Positions 31,101 to 42,179 of a stretch of DNA of 64,000 nt are shown piece by piece. The notes below the pieces were generated by a model, which was given only the letters and a program-made list of their open reading frames with translations, was not told the DNA's origin and made no database searches. The translations under genes were made by a program, and so were the position numbers. How positions within the stretch are numbered: position 1 is the stretch's first letter; each line of letters opens with the position of its first letter. The stretch lies in NCBI RefSeq assembly GCF_042242105.1, contig NC_092019.1, positions 26,716,828 through 26,780,827 on the forward strand, given 5' to 3'. Origin of the DNA: Pempheris klunzingeri (taxonomy: Eukaryota > Chordata > Actinopteri > Acropomatiformes > Pempheridae).

Positions 31101-34100
31101 AAGAACAATTTACAGGAAGACAGAAAGAAGACATTCAGCTGAAAACCACACAAGACCACAAAGCTGAGCAAAGATGGGTAATTGCATCAGGTCCCCGTTC
31201 CCTAGTTTAATATTAAACTGCTGCATAGTATCCTGTCATCAACAAATTAGAATCACAAAGATTTTGATACATTAGAATAAAATTATTATAAACAAACAAG
31301 ACAGCACACAGCGCTACAGCACACATCAGGAAGAGACAGGAGTCCTTACTGAGCAAAGCTGTTTTGGATGGTGCAAGGAAGAGACAGAAAGAAAAATCCC
31401 TCTGACCTTGTTTCTCAGGCCCAGTCCAAGTGACAGTATATTCAAATTGGATCAGCTGTGGTCCAGTTGTACTGCCATAGGTCTGAGACGTGTGTGCCAA
31501 TATGTCTGATAGCCAAGTGGATCTATGCGGACTCTATCGGCTCTGATCGTGCGGTGTGTTATAACAGGCCTTTGTCTACAGCAAACACATTGGCATGATG
31601 GTGGGAATGGATGGCTCAGGTGGGAGAAAATCAAATGGATTCAGTATTACTCAGTTCCATGTAACTGCTTCACAGGTGTTCTTATCCTTTCAGACTGCAA
31701 CTGACCCTTCAGGACTCTTTATGAAAAATAACTTTATGCACTTCAAGAAGGTTTTCTTCAGAGCTCCTAAAGCAACGCGGAGGAGAAAAGAACAGATGGT
31801 TAAAAAAAAGCCATAACTACTTTTTAAAAAACATTTCCATTTCGGTCAATGTACTTCCTGGGTGAGATGGGAAAAAATCTTTAGATTTTATTTTGAATAT
31901 AAATATAAAGATATTAGATCAGTGCTTGGCATTAGGCAGGATTTTCATAGACATGAGACATCTGAAGAGGATGCATAGTGGACTCTGACCTGGTGTCCTG
32001 CTAAACCAGCTACAGTGCTCTGGACACTCTCACAGGTTCTGGTGGGTGTACACCAAATGCAGAGAATACGGAGAAGATGTGAGGAAAGAGGATGTGTGCT
32101 AGATGTTGGATCCCAGAAGAGTTCTCTTTAAGGCAAGTAAGATGTGTTGGACTAAAGAGCTGCACCTCTCCTACTGATGTGTGTGCTCCATTGTTTGATG
32201 CATTGACATTAAATGAAAAGTTGACTGATCGCTGAAGTCTCTTAAAAGAATGCAAAAGTGTTTGTCTTTTTTTCACCCATCTATTTTTTCTCCCCCATGT
32301 CTGCTTGCAGAAGAGAAAATGTAATTTTATTTATTTTTTTTTTTTTCATGTTGTGTTTTGATGTACTTTCTTTCAATTTTGAGGGGTAAAGTTGTGGATA
32401 GCAACAGGTTTTGTGGGAAATCAGGTCTTAATATAGAAAAACATTTGGTCCAACACCTTCACAGAGACTGCCAATTGTCTCTATTGGTAGGTATAATAAG
32501 GGAGGGTATTTAATGTAACGATGATCTGCCAAAAGCCAACCCTCAGCTGTTATCTGCATCGAACCTTTAACCCTAATCACAGCTGCCTGTAACCGTAAAT
32601 CGCACCCTAAAATGAACCCATGTGGACCTTATGAAGACAACACAACAACAAACACACAGTGGTAGACCATACCAGTCTATAGTTTTTGTTAGATTAATAT
32701 TGAAGACATCAAGACTATGAAGGAACAAATATGGAATGATGTAGTAACCAAGAAGTGTAAAACCAGAATTTGAGATTCTTCACAGTCACCTCCTTTTGCT
32801 GTGATGACAGCTTTGCACTCTTGGCGTTCTCTCAGTCAGCTTCATGAGGTCGTCACCTGGATGGTTTTCCATTAACACTTGTGCTTTGTCAAGAGTTCTT
32901 TTGTGGAGTTTCTTGCCTTCTTAATGTGTCTGACAGCATCAGTTCTATACAGTGAACAGCCTTATTCCACTACTGCTCTAATCCATGTTTTGGGAAGAAC
33001 CACTCAACTAAGTACAGAGAAACGACAGTCCGTCATTATTTCAATAGATGAAGGTTAGTCTGTCTGGAAAAGTTCAAGAAACTGGCTTTCATGAGGACCA
33101 ATAGTTAGCTCTGCTGCAGAGGATAAGTTCATTAGAGTTTCCAGCCTCAGAAATTGTAAATTAACAGCACCTCAGATTAGAGCCACAGAGATGCTTCACA
33201 GAGTTCAAGTAGCAGGCACATCTCAACATCAGCTGTTCAGAGGAGACTGTGAAGCCACTACTGAGGAAGAACAAGAAGAAGAAGAGAACTGCTTGGGCCA
33301 AGAAACACAAAGACTGGACATTAGACCAGTGGAAATCTGGACTTTGGTCTGATGAGTCCACATTTGAGATTTGTGGTTACACACCCCATGTCTTTGTGAG
33401 AAGCAGAAAATGTGAGCAGATGGTTTCTACATGTGTGGTTCCCATCATGAAGCATGGAGGAGGAGGTGATGGCGTGGCTACCAAAGCATTCTGCAGTGAC
33501 ATGCCATCTCATCTGGTTTGAGCTTAAAGCTTAATGTCTGTTACTAACTTGGTATCTTCCCCAGAGCCTTTCTGAGCTTTTCTCACATCTCTGGTTCCTG
33601 TGGATCCTGGTCCTGGTTCTCCTGCTGTGGTTCTCTGGTTCATGTGGATCCTGGTCCTGGTTCTCCTGCTGTGATTATCTGGTTCCTATGGATCCTGGTT
33701 CTGGTTCGCCTGCTGTGTTTCTCTGGTTCCTGTGGATCCTGGTCCTGGTTCTCCTGCTGTGGTTCTCTGGCTTCATGAATCACTGCTGTGGATCGTCGGC
33801 CACTTGTCATGTTTTTTTTCAATGCTAATTTATTAGTCACACTCCTATTGTCAGTGCTATAGCTGCTGTTAGTATGTTGGTTGCTGTTTGTTCTTTGTTC
33901 TCTCTCTCTCTCTCTCTCTCTCTCTGTCCAACCTTCAATCAACACAGACCCTGACAGAAAGCCCCCCCCCCTAGTTCTGTTCCAGGTTTCTTCCCGTTAA
34001 AGGGGAGTTCTTCCTGCCACTGTTTCCTAATATAATACCTGATGCTGCTCATGTGGGGATTCTTGAATCCTTAATGTTGAATTCCTGAATCGTTGGGTCT

Positions 34101-37100
34101 CTCTCTAATTAAAGAGTTTGGTCTAGACCTGCTCTTTATGGAAAGCGTCTTGAGATAACGCTGTTATGAATTGGCACTATATAAATAAAGACTGATTGAT
34201 TGATTGATTGATTGATTGAGCTTAGTGGGACCATCATCTGTTTTTCAACAGAACAATGAGTCCAAACACCTCCAGGATGTGTAAGGGCTATTGGACCAAG
34301 GAGGAGAGGGATGGAGGGCTGTGTCAGATGACCTGGCCTCTGCAATCACCCGACCCAACTGAGATGGTTTGGGAGGGGTTGGACCCCCGAGTGATGGATG
34401 GAGCTGGGGATCGAACCCCCGGCCTTCTGATTGAGGGACGACTCTACTGCTGAACCACAGCCAGATGTTGGATCCCAGAAGAGTTCTCTTTAAGGCAAGT
34501 AAGATGTGTTGGACTAAAGAGCTGCACCTCTCCTACTGATGTGTGTGCTCCATTGTTTGATGCATTGACATTAAATGAAAAGTTGACTGATCGCTGAAGT
34601 CTCTTAAAAGAATGCAAAAGTGTTTGTCTTTTTTTGAAGGAGAAGCAGCCAGCAGGTGCTCAGCACCTCTGGGAGCTCCTTCAAGACTGTTGGAAAACCA
34701 TCCAGGTGACGACGTCATGAAGCTGATAGAGAGAATGCTGAGAGGGTGCAAAGCTGTCATCACAGCAAAAGGTGGCTACTGTGAAGAATCTCAAATATAA
34801 AACATATTCTGGTTTGTTTACTGGTTTTTGTTTACTACATAATTCCATATGTGTTCCTTCATAGTTTTGATGTCTTCAATATTAATCTACAATGTAGAGC
34901 ATACTAGAAATAAATGAAAAACTTTGAATGAGAAGGTGTGTCCAATCGTTTTACTGGCACTGTATGTGAATACCTCCCAGGGTTGCACTGTGCCTGGTGT
35001 TTTGCAGTCTCTCCCCTTGCAGACAGACGCCACAGCATGAGCGATGGCGCTCACAGCCATCTCTACACTGAAGACCTGGTCGGCATGAATGTTTTCTCGG
35101 AGGGTGTTCACAGCGTTAGACAGCAGCTCAGTGTCTCCAGAACCTTCATTAGGACTTTGCTGCATAAGGAGCTCCTGCATGAAGGGGTTATTCCCTTTGT
35201 CGTCATGCTCAGCTGCCTTCAGCCTGTTCAGGTACTCATTGAATGATGACAGGTCTCCACTTTTGAAGGTGAAGCCAACAACGTGTCCTATGTCCTTCAG
35301 ACTGAAGTTAGCCATCACAGAGCTGGAGGACGACCAGCTGTCACTGGCCACCCACACTCTTCTCATTGACATGCTCTGACCTGTTCTCAGTGCCTGATTG
35401 TTGAGCTCCTTGTAAAGGTACTTCATGTGAGTCGGCTTGGCAAATGACACGATCACCTTTGCTTTGGGATTCTTGTAGATGGTTTTGGCTGTCTGTGTGA
35501 TAGCAGAGGAGACATCCTGGCTGGATACAGACTGAGGCAGAATCGATTTGAAGGCCACACAGATCCCTTTTTCAGAGGCATGGGACACAAAGTGGTCAAG
35601 AGCTGACTGGCCGTAATTTCCATCTGTAGTAACTATTCCCACCCAGTTCCAGCCATAGGTGCTGAGCAGGCTGACCATGGCAGCTGTCTGATGCTCGTCA
35701 TTTGGAATGGTCCTCATGAAGGCAGGGAAGCGGCTCTTATCGCTCAAAATGACAGCGGTTGATGAATAACTGATCTGGAGAAAAGCAAAACAATGCTGTT
35801 ATTTCAAGGGATGTGTCATGTGACAAATGTGCATAAAAATAAAAAGTACAAGTCCCTCTCTTTACATTTCACTATACATTTTCTCCTCATTTTCCTGTCT
35901 TCTCTATTAATGGCTGTGTAATAAATGCAAAACCTACCTCCCAGAACATGCAAAACATCTCCAACACTCTAAAGCCAGCAGTGGTCACAACAGACTACAG
36001 TGTTTATATGATTATTATTATTATTATACGATTATTAACTGTATGCTAACTATCTATGTAATGTAATAACTTTTCTCTGTTTTTCTCTGTTCATTTTGTT
36101 CATCTGTTAAAGTTCCACTCAGAAAGGATGTAACTGCTTATGTTCCTGTCCATCTGTGGTGCCACACCTTAATACTGTCCCAGCAAGTGTTATTTCATTA
36201 CACAGTCAGTCATGCATCAGCAGACAATTTATGATCATAATAGATCCGGCTGTAAACCTGTTCTGCTACTCCAGTTTCCTGTAACAGTCACAGCTGTGTC
36301 CAGAAGTCCTACCCCCTTACTGAAATGACAAACTGTTTCTTTCTACTTACTTGGGGAATCATCTTGAGAGTCAGTTGCCTGGCAATGGCGATGGATATTT
36401 CAGAGTAAGAGGCCCCTATAACAGCGATGACTGGCTGGCCACAGGTGGAGGTGTTGCTCTCTGTGTGGCAGTTGGGCTTCTGAGTGAAGTCTGCTGTGGC
36501 TCTCAGAGCTGTGCTGACATCAGAGCATGAGTCCAGGATCTGGTAGCCCAGAGTCACGTTAACATCAGCCAACAGAGGGGATTTGTTCATGACCTCTATG
36601 GCATTGATCATAGCCAGCGCCGTCACCAGGCGTCTGTCCGTAAACCTGTGTGAATAGCACAGTGTCATCATATATGAATATGAATACAGGGCAGATGTGA
36701 GAGACTGAGAGTTGAGAACCATTTCAAGTCAAGCTTTTACTTCAAACTTCTAAATATAAGATCAAGGCTGAATTATTCCAAAACAATATCCCACACTTTT
36801 ACCTTCTTCCAATTCTGATGGTAATAGCTTCTAATTACTTTATATATTAGGATATATTAAACCTCAATTTATGAAAAAGGAGCTATACATTCTACACATC
36901 ATAGATTAAACTACCTGACAGTATAAAAGGAGTGTGAGTGTCATTTTTGACCTTGGAAATTGTAGTTTGACATAATTATCCACATCCACCGAAAATGCAT
37001 GTTTCTCTGTCTTTTGAACAAAGGGCTCCCTCTCTGAACTCAGCTTCCCAGAGTCCTTTACTTTCACACATATGTGTTAAACGCACCCCTGAACCCAGCT

Positions 37101-38171
37101 TCATGGCCACCATTGGTCAATGTGTGACAGGGGGCGGCTGTGGCTCAGCGGTAGAGTTGTCCCTCAATCAGAAGGCCGGGGGTTCGATCCCCAGCTCCTA
37201 TGGGTCAGCATGTCGAAGTGTCCTTGGGCAAGACACTGAAGCATGGCTTCGGTGTGTGAATGAATGAGTGTGAAAGAATAGATGTCCTCCTGTATGAATG
37301 ATGGGTGAATGAGGAAGTGATGTAAAAGTGCTTTGAGTAGTTGAAATGACTAGAAAGGAGCTGTACAGATACAGACCATTTACATGACCCTAAAAAAACA
37401 GGGCTCCCCCACTCCCACCTGACGGTCCAGCTCTGTTTCACCTTGGGCTCTGCTGGAAACCAGCTCAACCTTACGCCTCATCTCACCGGGACCTCTGACC
37501 AGCCCACCTTTTTCATGTTAGCGACACAAAGTCCTGTCTGAACCAAGTTCCTCAGCACCAGCAGGTATGACCCAAAGTCTGCCAGCTGGCCATTTTGTCG
37601 TTTGTATGTTTGAATAGGTCATATTTTAATAAATGTTTTCTACACATGCTGTCTTCTTTATTGTTGTACAAGAGTGAATACTGCCAACCTCTACTCTGTC
37701 AAGAACTCTGAAATCCTTCAACTAACTGTCAACGTGGTCATTTTAGTTTTAGTTATAGAATTAATTATTGATCATAATACCAAATTTATAGTTATTTTAA
37801 TGAGACTAGGTGGCTAGGTGGTGCCCCAATTGAGGTGGACTTATCAATATAATTAATTCTTAATGATTATTTCCAAATTGAATCCCAGAAATGGTACAGT
37901 GTACCAACATTTATTGGTGCCCCAGAGTACTGAGCACAACATGTTTTTCATCTTTGCTCTGAATAAACTTCAGCCACTAATGAAAAGCATGAAATGTGGT
38001 CGAAATGCTCAGAATTAAAGCAAGTAAGAGGATGATGAGTTAACATTATTTTGTGAAATTATAGAGTAGTTAAAATTTGTACCCACTACAGCTACTCACC
38101 TCACATTGTGGGGAGTTTAGAGACAGGCAGGGAGCTGCTGTCTCGACTACACCAGCTTACAGAAATAACCT

Positions 38172-38217
<46 letters not shown>

Positions 38218-38657
38218 TATCAAACACTTTATTAACTTCATGCTTTGTGTGTATGGTGTTGTGACTTTTCCACCACTAAAGAACACTGAATATCACCTGG
38301 TTACTTATAGGACTAAACCTCATACGATTCTTGGTTCTTTGGATAATTGCATCCGAAGAGAGAGCGGATCAAACAGGATGAATACAGACTTGATGTGACA
38401 AAGTAAAAAACACTAGCTGTTTATCATTCATTGCATTAGACTGAATGAGCTCACCCGATACATGGCTGCAGGTGGGGCGCAAAGGACTTGTTCTCTTTGT
38501 CGACATCTTCATGAATGGAAAAGATCCCTCCGATGATGATATCTCCTGGGGCTGTAGCTCCCTGAACTCTGCTCCCTCTTTCAATGGCATGTCCTATTTG
38601 TAGAATAATAAGGAAAAGTGTGATGTGCAAAAAGATTTGAAGAGCAGCCCAGGCCAT
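28162..38657 (-). CDS. gprc6a: GPRC6A, class C amino-acid-sensing G protein-coupled receptor, six exons, 917 aa
   Basis: Family C receptor for basic amino acids and divalent cations at the plasma membrane; fish members also act as olfactory amino-acid receptors. Exons: 38657-38455, 36645-36351, 35774-34974, 30737-30525, 30296-30173, 29279-28162 (2754 bases, TGA at 28164-28162). Residues 1-24 look like a signal peptide. APGDIIIGGIFSIHED starts the Venus flytrap ligand domain, which includes YGWNWVGIVTTDGNYG. Exon 5 and the start of exon 6 form the nine-cysteine domain (residues about 509-567). Seven membrane segments run from about 581 to 835, with FDPELQELLRRLYQPYVI, YNEAKFITFSMLLYLISWLL and ISNYGILSCHFFPKCYVI matching GPRC6A rather than CaSR or T1R. 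The length fits human (926). Intron 5 uses a GC donor (CACAG|gcaag, acceptor ctgcag); the others are GT-AG. Intron 3 (30738-34973) is full of transposons. No break is seen, so it is probably functional. Confidence 0.96.
30832..31006 (+). repeat. L2-type LINE 3' end in gprc6a intron 3
   Basis: Another copy of the (GATT)n-tailed family, antisense to gprc6a. It has small deletions relative to the other copies (for example around AAAGAGTTTGGTC). Bases 31020-31180 next to it, starting GAATCAGCTTTAATCGCCAA, look like a separate dispersed repeat. 31180-31900 shows nothing clear. Confidence 0.7.
31910..32273 (+). repeat. Low-copy repeat, second copy, containing the 173-bp duplicated block
   Basis: Unsplit partner of 26800-27650. 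Its final part, 32101-32273, recurs base for base at 34463-34635. It lies in gprc6a intron 3 and has no coding capacity. Confidence 0.85.
33527..34216 (+). mobile_element. L2-type LINE 3' fragment nested in the Tc1 element
   Basis: Flanked by a direct repeat TGAGCTTA (33519-33526 and 34217-34224) where the Tc1 frame would otherwise be continuous, so this is a target-site duplication. It contains a 44-bp minisatellite (33592-33772), a (CT)13 run (33899-33925), a 10-base C tract at 33962, then the family 3' end and a (GATT)n tail. No reverse transcriptase remains. Confidence 0.85.
33592..33772 (+). repeat. Minisatellite, about 44-bp unit, inside the nested LINE
   Basis: Four units of GGTTCCTGTGGATCCTGGTC followed by CTGGTTCTCCTGCTGTG. 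The unit is shared with 6719-6905. Confidence 0.9.
34400..34462 (-). repeat. tRNA-like head of the SINE family, antisense fragment
   Basis: Reverse complement of the first about 65 bases of the SINE at 37131-37384: box B complement GGGATCGAACC is at 34407-34417, and the segment ends CTGAACCACAGCC over box A. Only the head is present, and the 173-bp block starts at the next base. Confidence 0.75.
34463..34635 (+). repeat. Perfect 173-bp copy of 32101-32273
   Basis: Identical over all 173 bases from AGATGTTGGATCCCAGAAGA to TGTTTGTCTTTTTTT, in the same orientation and 2362 bases away, lying between the SINE head and the resumed Tc1 transposase sequence (GAAGGAGAAGCAGCC). Confidence 0.97.
37131..37384 (+). 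repeat. tRNA-derived SINE with intact pol III promoter boxes
   Basis: The head carries box A TGGCTCAGCGG (37141-37151) and box B GGTTCGATCCC (37181-37191), 29 bases apart as in tRNA genes. The body contains GTCGAAGTGTCCTTGGGCAA, and the element ends GACCATTTAC. Related antisense copies are at 5343-5560, 34400-34462 and 54388-54640. It sits in gprc6a intron 1, antisense to the gene. The rest of intron 1 (36646-38454) holds no recognised gene. Confidence 0.88.
38174..38215 (+). repeat. (TG)21 microsatellite in gprc6a intron 1
   Basis: Uninterrupted TG dinucleotides 240 bases from the end of exon 1. Confidence 0.97.
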
Positions 38658-40052
38658 GCTGCTGTCTGCTGCCCCCCTTGGTTTGGGCTCTAAGCTCTCT
38701 CTCCCTCTCTGCCCTCTCTCCGGTTCTTCACCTCCAGCACTGTGATACTATCCTCTTGAAACATCTGCACTAAGCTAAAAGAAAATTCCCCCTTACTTCC
38801 TCCTTCATAGTTTACTATTCTCATATTCCTCCCTGCAGCCCTGCCCACTTCTTCATGAGTGACAGCAGGGTGAGTCACTGCAGAAGCAGCATTTTTCACA
38901 TTTGTGGCAATGCATGAGCACTTTTTTCTTTCTGCGCTGATTGAAAATCAGATTATGGGACACAAAACCTTTTGTCTTGGAAACAATTTGCAGTAACACA
39001 CCCTGCAAACACATGCACTGTCACTCACTTTACACACGAGCACATCCTTTGTGTTCTGGGTAACACTTAGTAGTGTGGGAAATGATATGCTAAATGATAT
39101 GATAATGACCTGTTGGTACTAATGATACCTTTAAGTGTTTTTCATATCGAATACTGTGTCAGTTAGGACAGGAACTACCTCGTGTACTGGATAATTCTAG
39201 TCATACAGTAGATCACATATTAATGATTGATACAACAGAACTAATGACCAATAATTTGTGGTAATAAACCATACTGAATACACAGCACACACTGTGTGTT
39301 CACTGGAAATATGGCATCAAATACAATTAAGTAGTCTGTTGATTGTTTTTCAAACAGTGAATAAATGATTCAGCCTAAAATGTCAAAAAGGAGAGAAACT
39401 GACCATCACAGTTTAAGCAAATAAAAAGATTCTGTTGGCCATGATGGATGAGACAAGAAGTGTAAAACGTCACACTAGAGATGCTTCGACCAGAGAATGA
39501 TTTGTGTTTTTGCCTGATAAATGACTTGAATGATTGACGGATGACCAAAAATATTTACTCTCTATTTTCTGCTAATGGATGACAGCTAATATTTTCAGTA
39601 CTGGAATGTAGACGGTGAATAGTGCGTGGGCATCAGCAGTCTGGACCAGTGTCTTTGTGTCCTGTGGACTGTGTGGTGGTGGTGGTGGTGTGTGCACTGG
39701 TCCTGAAGGTGAACACACAGACAGCTGCAGGAGCTGATGACACACATCCACAGCGGAAAGCAGACGGACCCTTTGTTCATACATTATCTCAGTGCTGGGG
39801 GCTTTTCCTGATCTCTTCCCGCCCACAGCTAGAACACTGGTGTCAGTGGAACGTTGGACTGAGAGAGGACTGAAGCAGGCCTGTGTCCTCAGAGCAACCC
39901 CTTCAGACAATCAGCGTGTGCTTTCATTCAAGCTGTCCGGTGGCTGTGCTCTCATCAGCCCCCCCGCTAGATGGCAGTACAGCACCAGAATAACTGTCAC
40001 TGTGTGGCGAACCGGCCGGAAACCATGACAAACCGCTGACGGAAAAAGAAAA
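38658..40052. other. Intergenic region between divergent gprc6a and cnih4
   Basis: The first about 1.2 kb is AT-rich with no gene or clear repeat. From about 39950 the base composition turns GC-rich with many CpG, continuing through cnih4 exon 1 into intron 1, which suggests a CpG-island promoter for cnih4. CGGCCGGAAA at 40012-40021 includes an ETS-like core about 35 bases before the ATG. No motif for gprc6a could be supported. Confidence 0.5.
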
Positions 40053-40701
40053 ATGGAGGCGGTAGTGTTCATTCTGTCACTTGTGGACTGCTGTGCACTG
40101 ATTTTCCTCTCGGTCTACTTTGTATCCTTTTCGGCTCTGTTTTCTGGTGGCTGTGGGACGTATTCATCAAACCGCCCTGCTGCCCGGAAGCTCTTAGGAA
40201 GCCCTTTCTCTCCATTAGCACATTAGCAGCGCGGAGCAGCGGCTAGCCGGTTAGCCGGTTAGCCGCCTCGTTCCCACTGACAGTGACGGGCTGAGGGGGG
40301 GTTTAGCGGCAGAGGCACGGTGCGGCGAGGTGTGTCACAAGACGGCCAGCCCGAAACTAAACGTCCCACGGAGTGTGTGGACACTACGTGGCTTTAGTGT
40401 GAGGTAACAACAGGCAGGCTTTACTTAGCTTACTGAGCGAAATGAGCCGTGCTGCCGTCACTGGCGGTGTCTCCCTGTGAGTCAGCAAGTGGGGGCTCCC
40501 TTTTTGCTGGAGGCGGGACTTTAGTGAAGGGTCAGACAATAGTGATGTGTATATCTTCTCTGTTGAGCACTTGTGAGTCCGTCCCCAGATGTTGACCTTT
40601 GACCTGGAGCTCAGATTATCACCCTGTCGGACCTGGAGTGTGACTACATCAATGCTCGAGCCTGCTGCTCCAAGCTCAACAAAGTAAGTGACGGTAGTGT
40701 G

Positions 40702-40738
<37 letters not shown>

Positions 40739-42063
40739 GGTCATGGTAGTGTGGTCATCATCATCATCAGGTCACGGTAGTGTGGTCATCATCAGGTCAC
40801 GGTAGTGTGGCCATCATCATCATCAGGTCACGGTAGTGTGGCCATCATCATCATCAGGTCACGGTAGTGTGGCCATCATCATCATCAGGTCACGGTAGTG
40901 TGGCCATCATCATCATCAGGCCACATGTGCACACAGTGACTGCTCAGGCTGCTGTTAGTGGTGTATGTTTGTATAGATACTATAGAGCAAAAGACTTTAT
41001 TACTTCCTCGGGTGATGGACTTTTGATGTTTTGATTCCAGTGGGTGATTCCAGAGATGGTTGGCCAATGCCTCTCCACTATGCTGATGTTGGTCTCGATG
41101 CACTGGTTCATCTCTCTTCTCAACCTGCCTGTAGCAGCCTGGAACATCTATAGGTATGCTCATGCTGCCAGTGTGTGTGAGAGAACGTGCTCTCCTGTGG
41201 GGTTGGCTGATGTGACAACATGTACTGTGAGACAGCAGAGATGTAGCGATACAGTTTATGCTGCAGGCATTGTTCCTTTAATATGTCTGGGTGAGGTAGA
41301 TTATTTAAAGCAGTGTTGCAAATCAATGAGCAGGACTTCGTCATGGTGGTATTAGATCTTTCAGGTGTTTCATACACTGCTTTGGCCAAAAGACAGACAT
41401 TCCAATCTGGTCTCTCAGTTGAATTACCAGGAAATACACAACAGCATCTTGTATATTGATACTGCAATTTAAAACGACACATAGAACGAAGATTCTATCC
41501 ACATCTCCCACATGGTCCATGGTTCAGTGAGGCTGCTCTTGTCCCTGCAGGTACGTGAAGGTTCCGATGGGAAACATGGGCGTGTTCGACCCCACTGAGA
41601 TCCACAACCGAGGTCAGCTCAAGTCCCACATGAAGGAGGCTATGATCAAACTGGGGTACCACCTGCTCTGTTTCTTCATTTATTTGTACAGGTGAGAGCA
41701 ACATCATCTACAGACACACTGACATTTAGTGACACGTTCAAGGACTTCACTGTAGACCTACCTCCTACCTCACTATTCTGTTCTTACCCCAGTCTGTTTT
41801 CTTACAAGAGAGAGAGAGAGAGAATTTGATTGTTTATTTTTTATCAGTTTACAAAATGCAAAGTGAGCGAACAGAAGAAAAATGGTGTGACCATCCTTTG
41901 CCTTCAGCACCAGCTCCTCTAGGAAGGAAACAAAGACACATTATGTTTGCTTCCCTTCAAAAGTGGTAGTCTGGCCACAAGTGGTCTTCATGGGGAGGTT
42001 TGTGGCCAAAAAGCTGATGGAGGGTCCTGGCTAGTCTGGGGCTGCTCCTCTTCACACCTGCTG

Positions 42064-42101
<38 letters not shown>

Positions 42102-42179
42102 TTTACAGCCAGTTCTCCATTAACACATACCCCCCCCTTCCTCTTTTCCAGCATGATCTTGGCTCTGATCAACGACTGA
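40053..42179 (+). CDS. cnih4: Protein cornichon homolog 4, five exons, 139 aa
   Basis: Small membrane cargo receptor that helps export GPCRs from the ER in COPII vesicles. Exons: 40053-40121, 40615-40683, 41041-41153, 41551-41691, 42152-42179 (420 bases with TGA). The translation begins [20 protein letters not shown] (first membrane segment), followed by [19 protein letters not shown] (acidic motif region), [20 protein letters not shown] (second segment), [20 protein letters not shown] (conserved loop) and a third segment ending [12 protein letters not shown]. Length equals human CNIH4 (139). Intron 1 starts gtatcctttt and lacks a pyrimidine tract, fitting a U12-type intron; the other introns are ordinary GT-AG. 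Intron 2 holds a minisatellite next to its donor. wdr26 lies downstream in convergent orientation, as in human. Confidence 0.97.
40122..40614 (+). other. cnih4: Probable U12-type (minor spliceosome) intron 1 of cnih4
   Basis: The 5' splice site is TTT|GTATCCTTTT, a full match to the U12 donor consensus RTATCCTTT. The 3' end is CTTTGACCTGGAGCTCAG|ATT: no polypyrimidine tract, and a branch-like CTTTGAC (one mismatch from CCTTGAC) whose A at 40602 is 13 bases before exon 2, inside the range usual for U12 introns. The sequence is CpG-rich, with a small repeat of GCTAGCCGGTTA around 40241-40262. Confidence 0.8.
40690..40921 (+). repeat. 31-bp minisatellite with (ATC)n core in cnih4 intron 2
   Basis: About seven units of GGTCACGGTAGTGTGGCCAT followed by (CAT)n, preceded by an ATC run at 40704-40739. 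The first unit, GTGACGGTAGTGTGATCATC, starts three bases after the conserved donor GTAAGT, so the array grew from the intron's own first bases. Confidence 0.93.
42066..42099 (+). repeat. (GT)17 microsatellite in cnih4 intron 4
   Basis: Dinucleotide run ending about 50 bases before the acceptor of the last exon. Confidence 0.95.

Larger units (their letters stand above)
32685..34965 (+). mobile_element. Tc1-like transposon interrupted by two later insertions
   Basis: Inverted repeats pair 32690-32790 (TTAGATTAATATTGAAGACA) with 34783-34895 (complement TTCATAGTTTTGATGTCTTC), and the right end reaches GTCCAATCGTTTTACTGGCA near 34965. The transposase is relict: RTAWAKKHKDWTLDQWKSGL and WSDESTFEIC (first catalytic Asp) at 33288-33370, then past the insertions NRTMSPNTSRMCKGYWTKEE at 34250-34310, SPDPTEMVWEGLD (third acidic residue) and HLWELLQDCWKTIQ-like sequence at 34665-34700. 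The LINE at 33527-34216 and the block 34397-34635 interrupt it. Its far right end lies within about 10 bases of the gprc6a exon 3 boundary (34974). Confidence 0.85.

Noticed and set aside
37141..37191. tRNA gene
   Set aside because: Box A and box B are present but the sequence runs on as a SINE body shared with three other copies; no acceptor stem closes.
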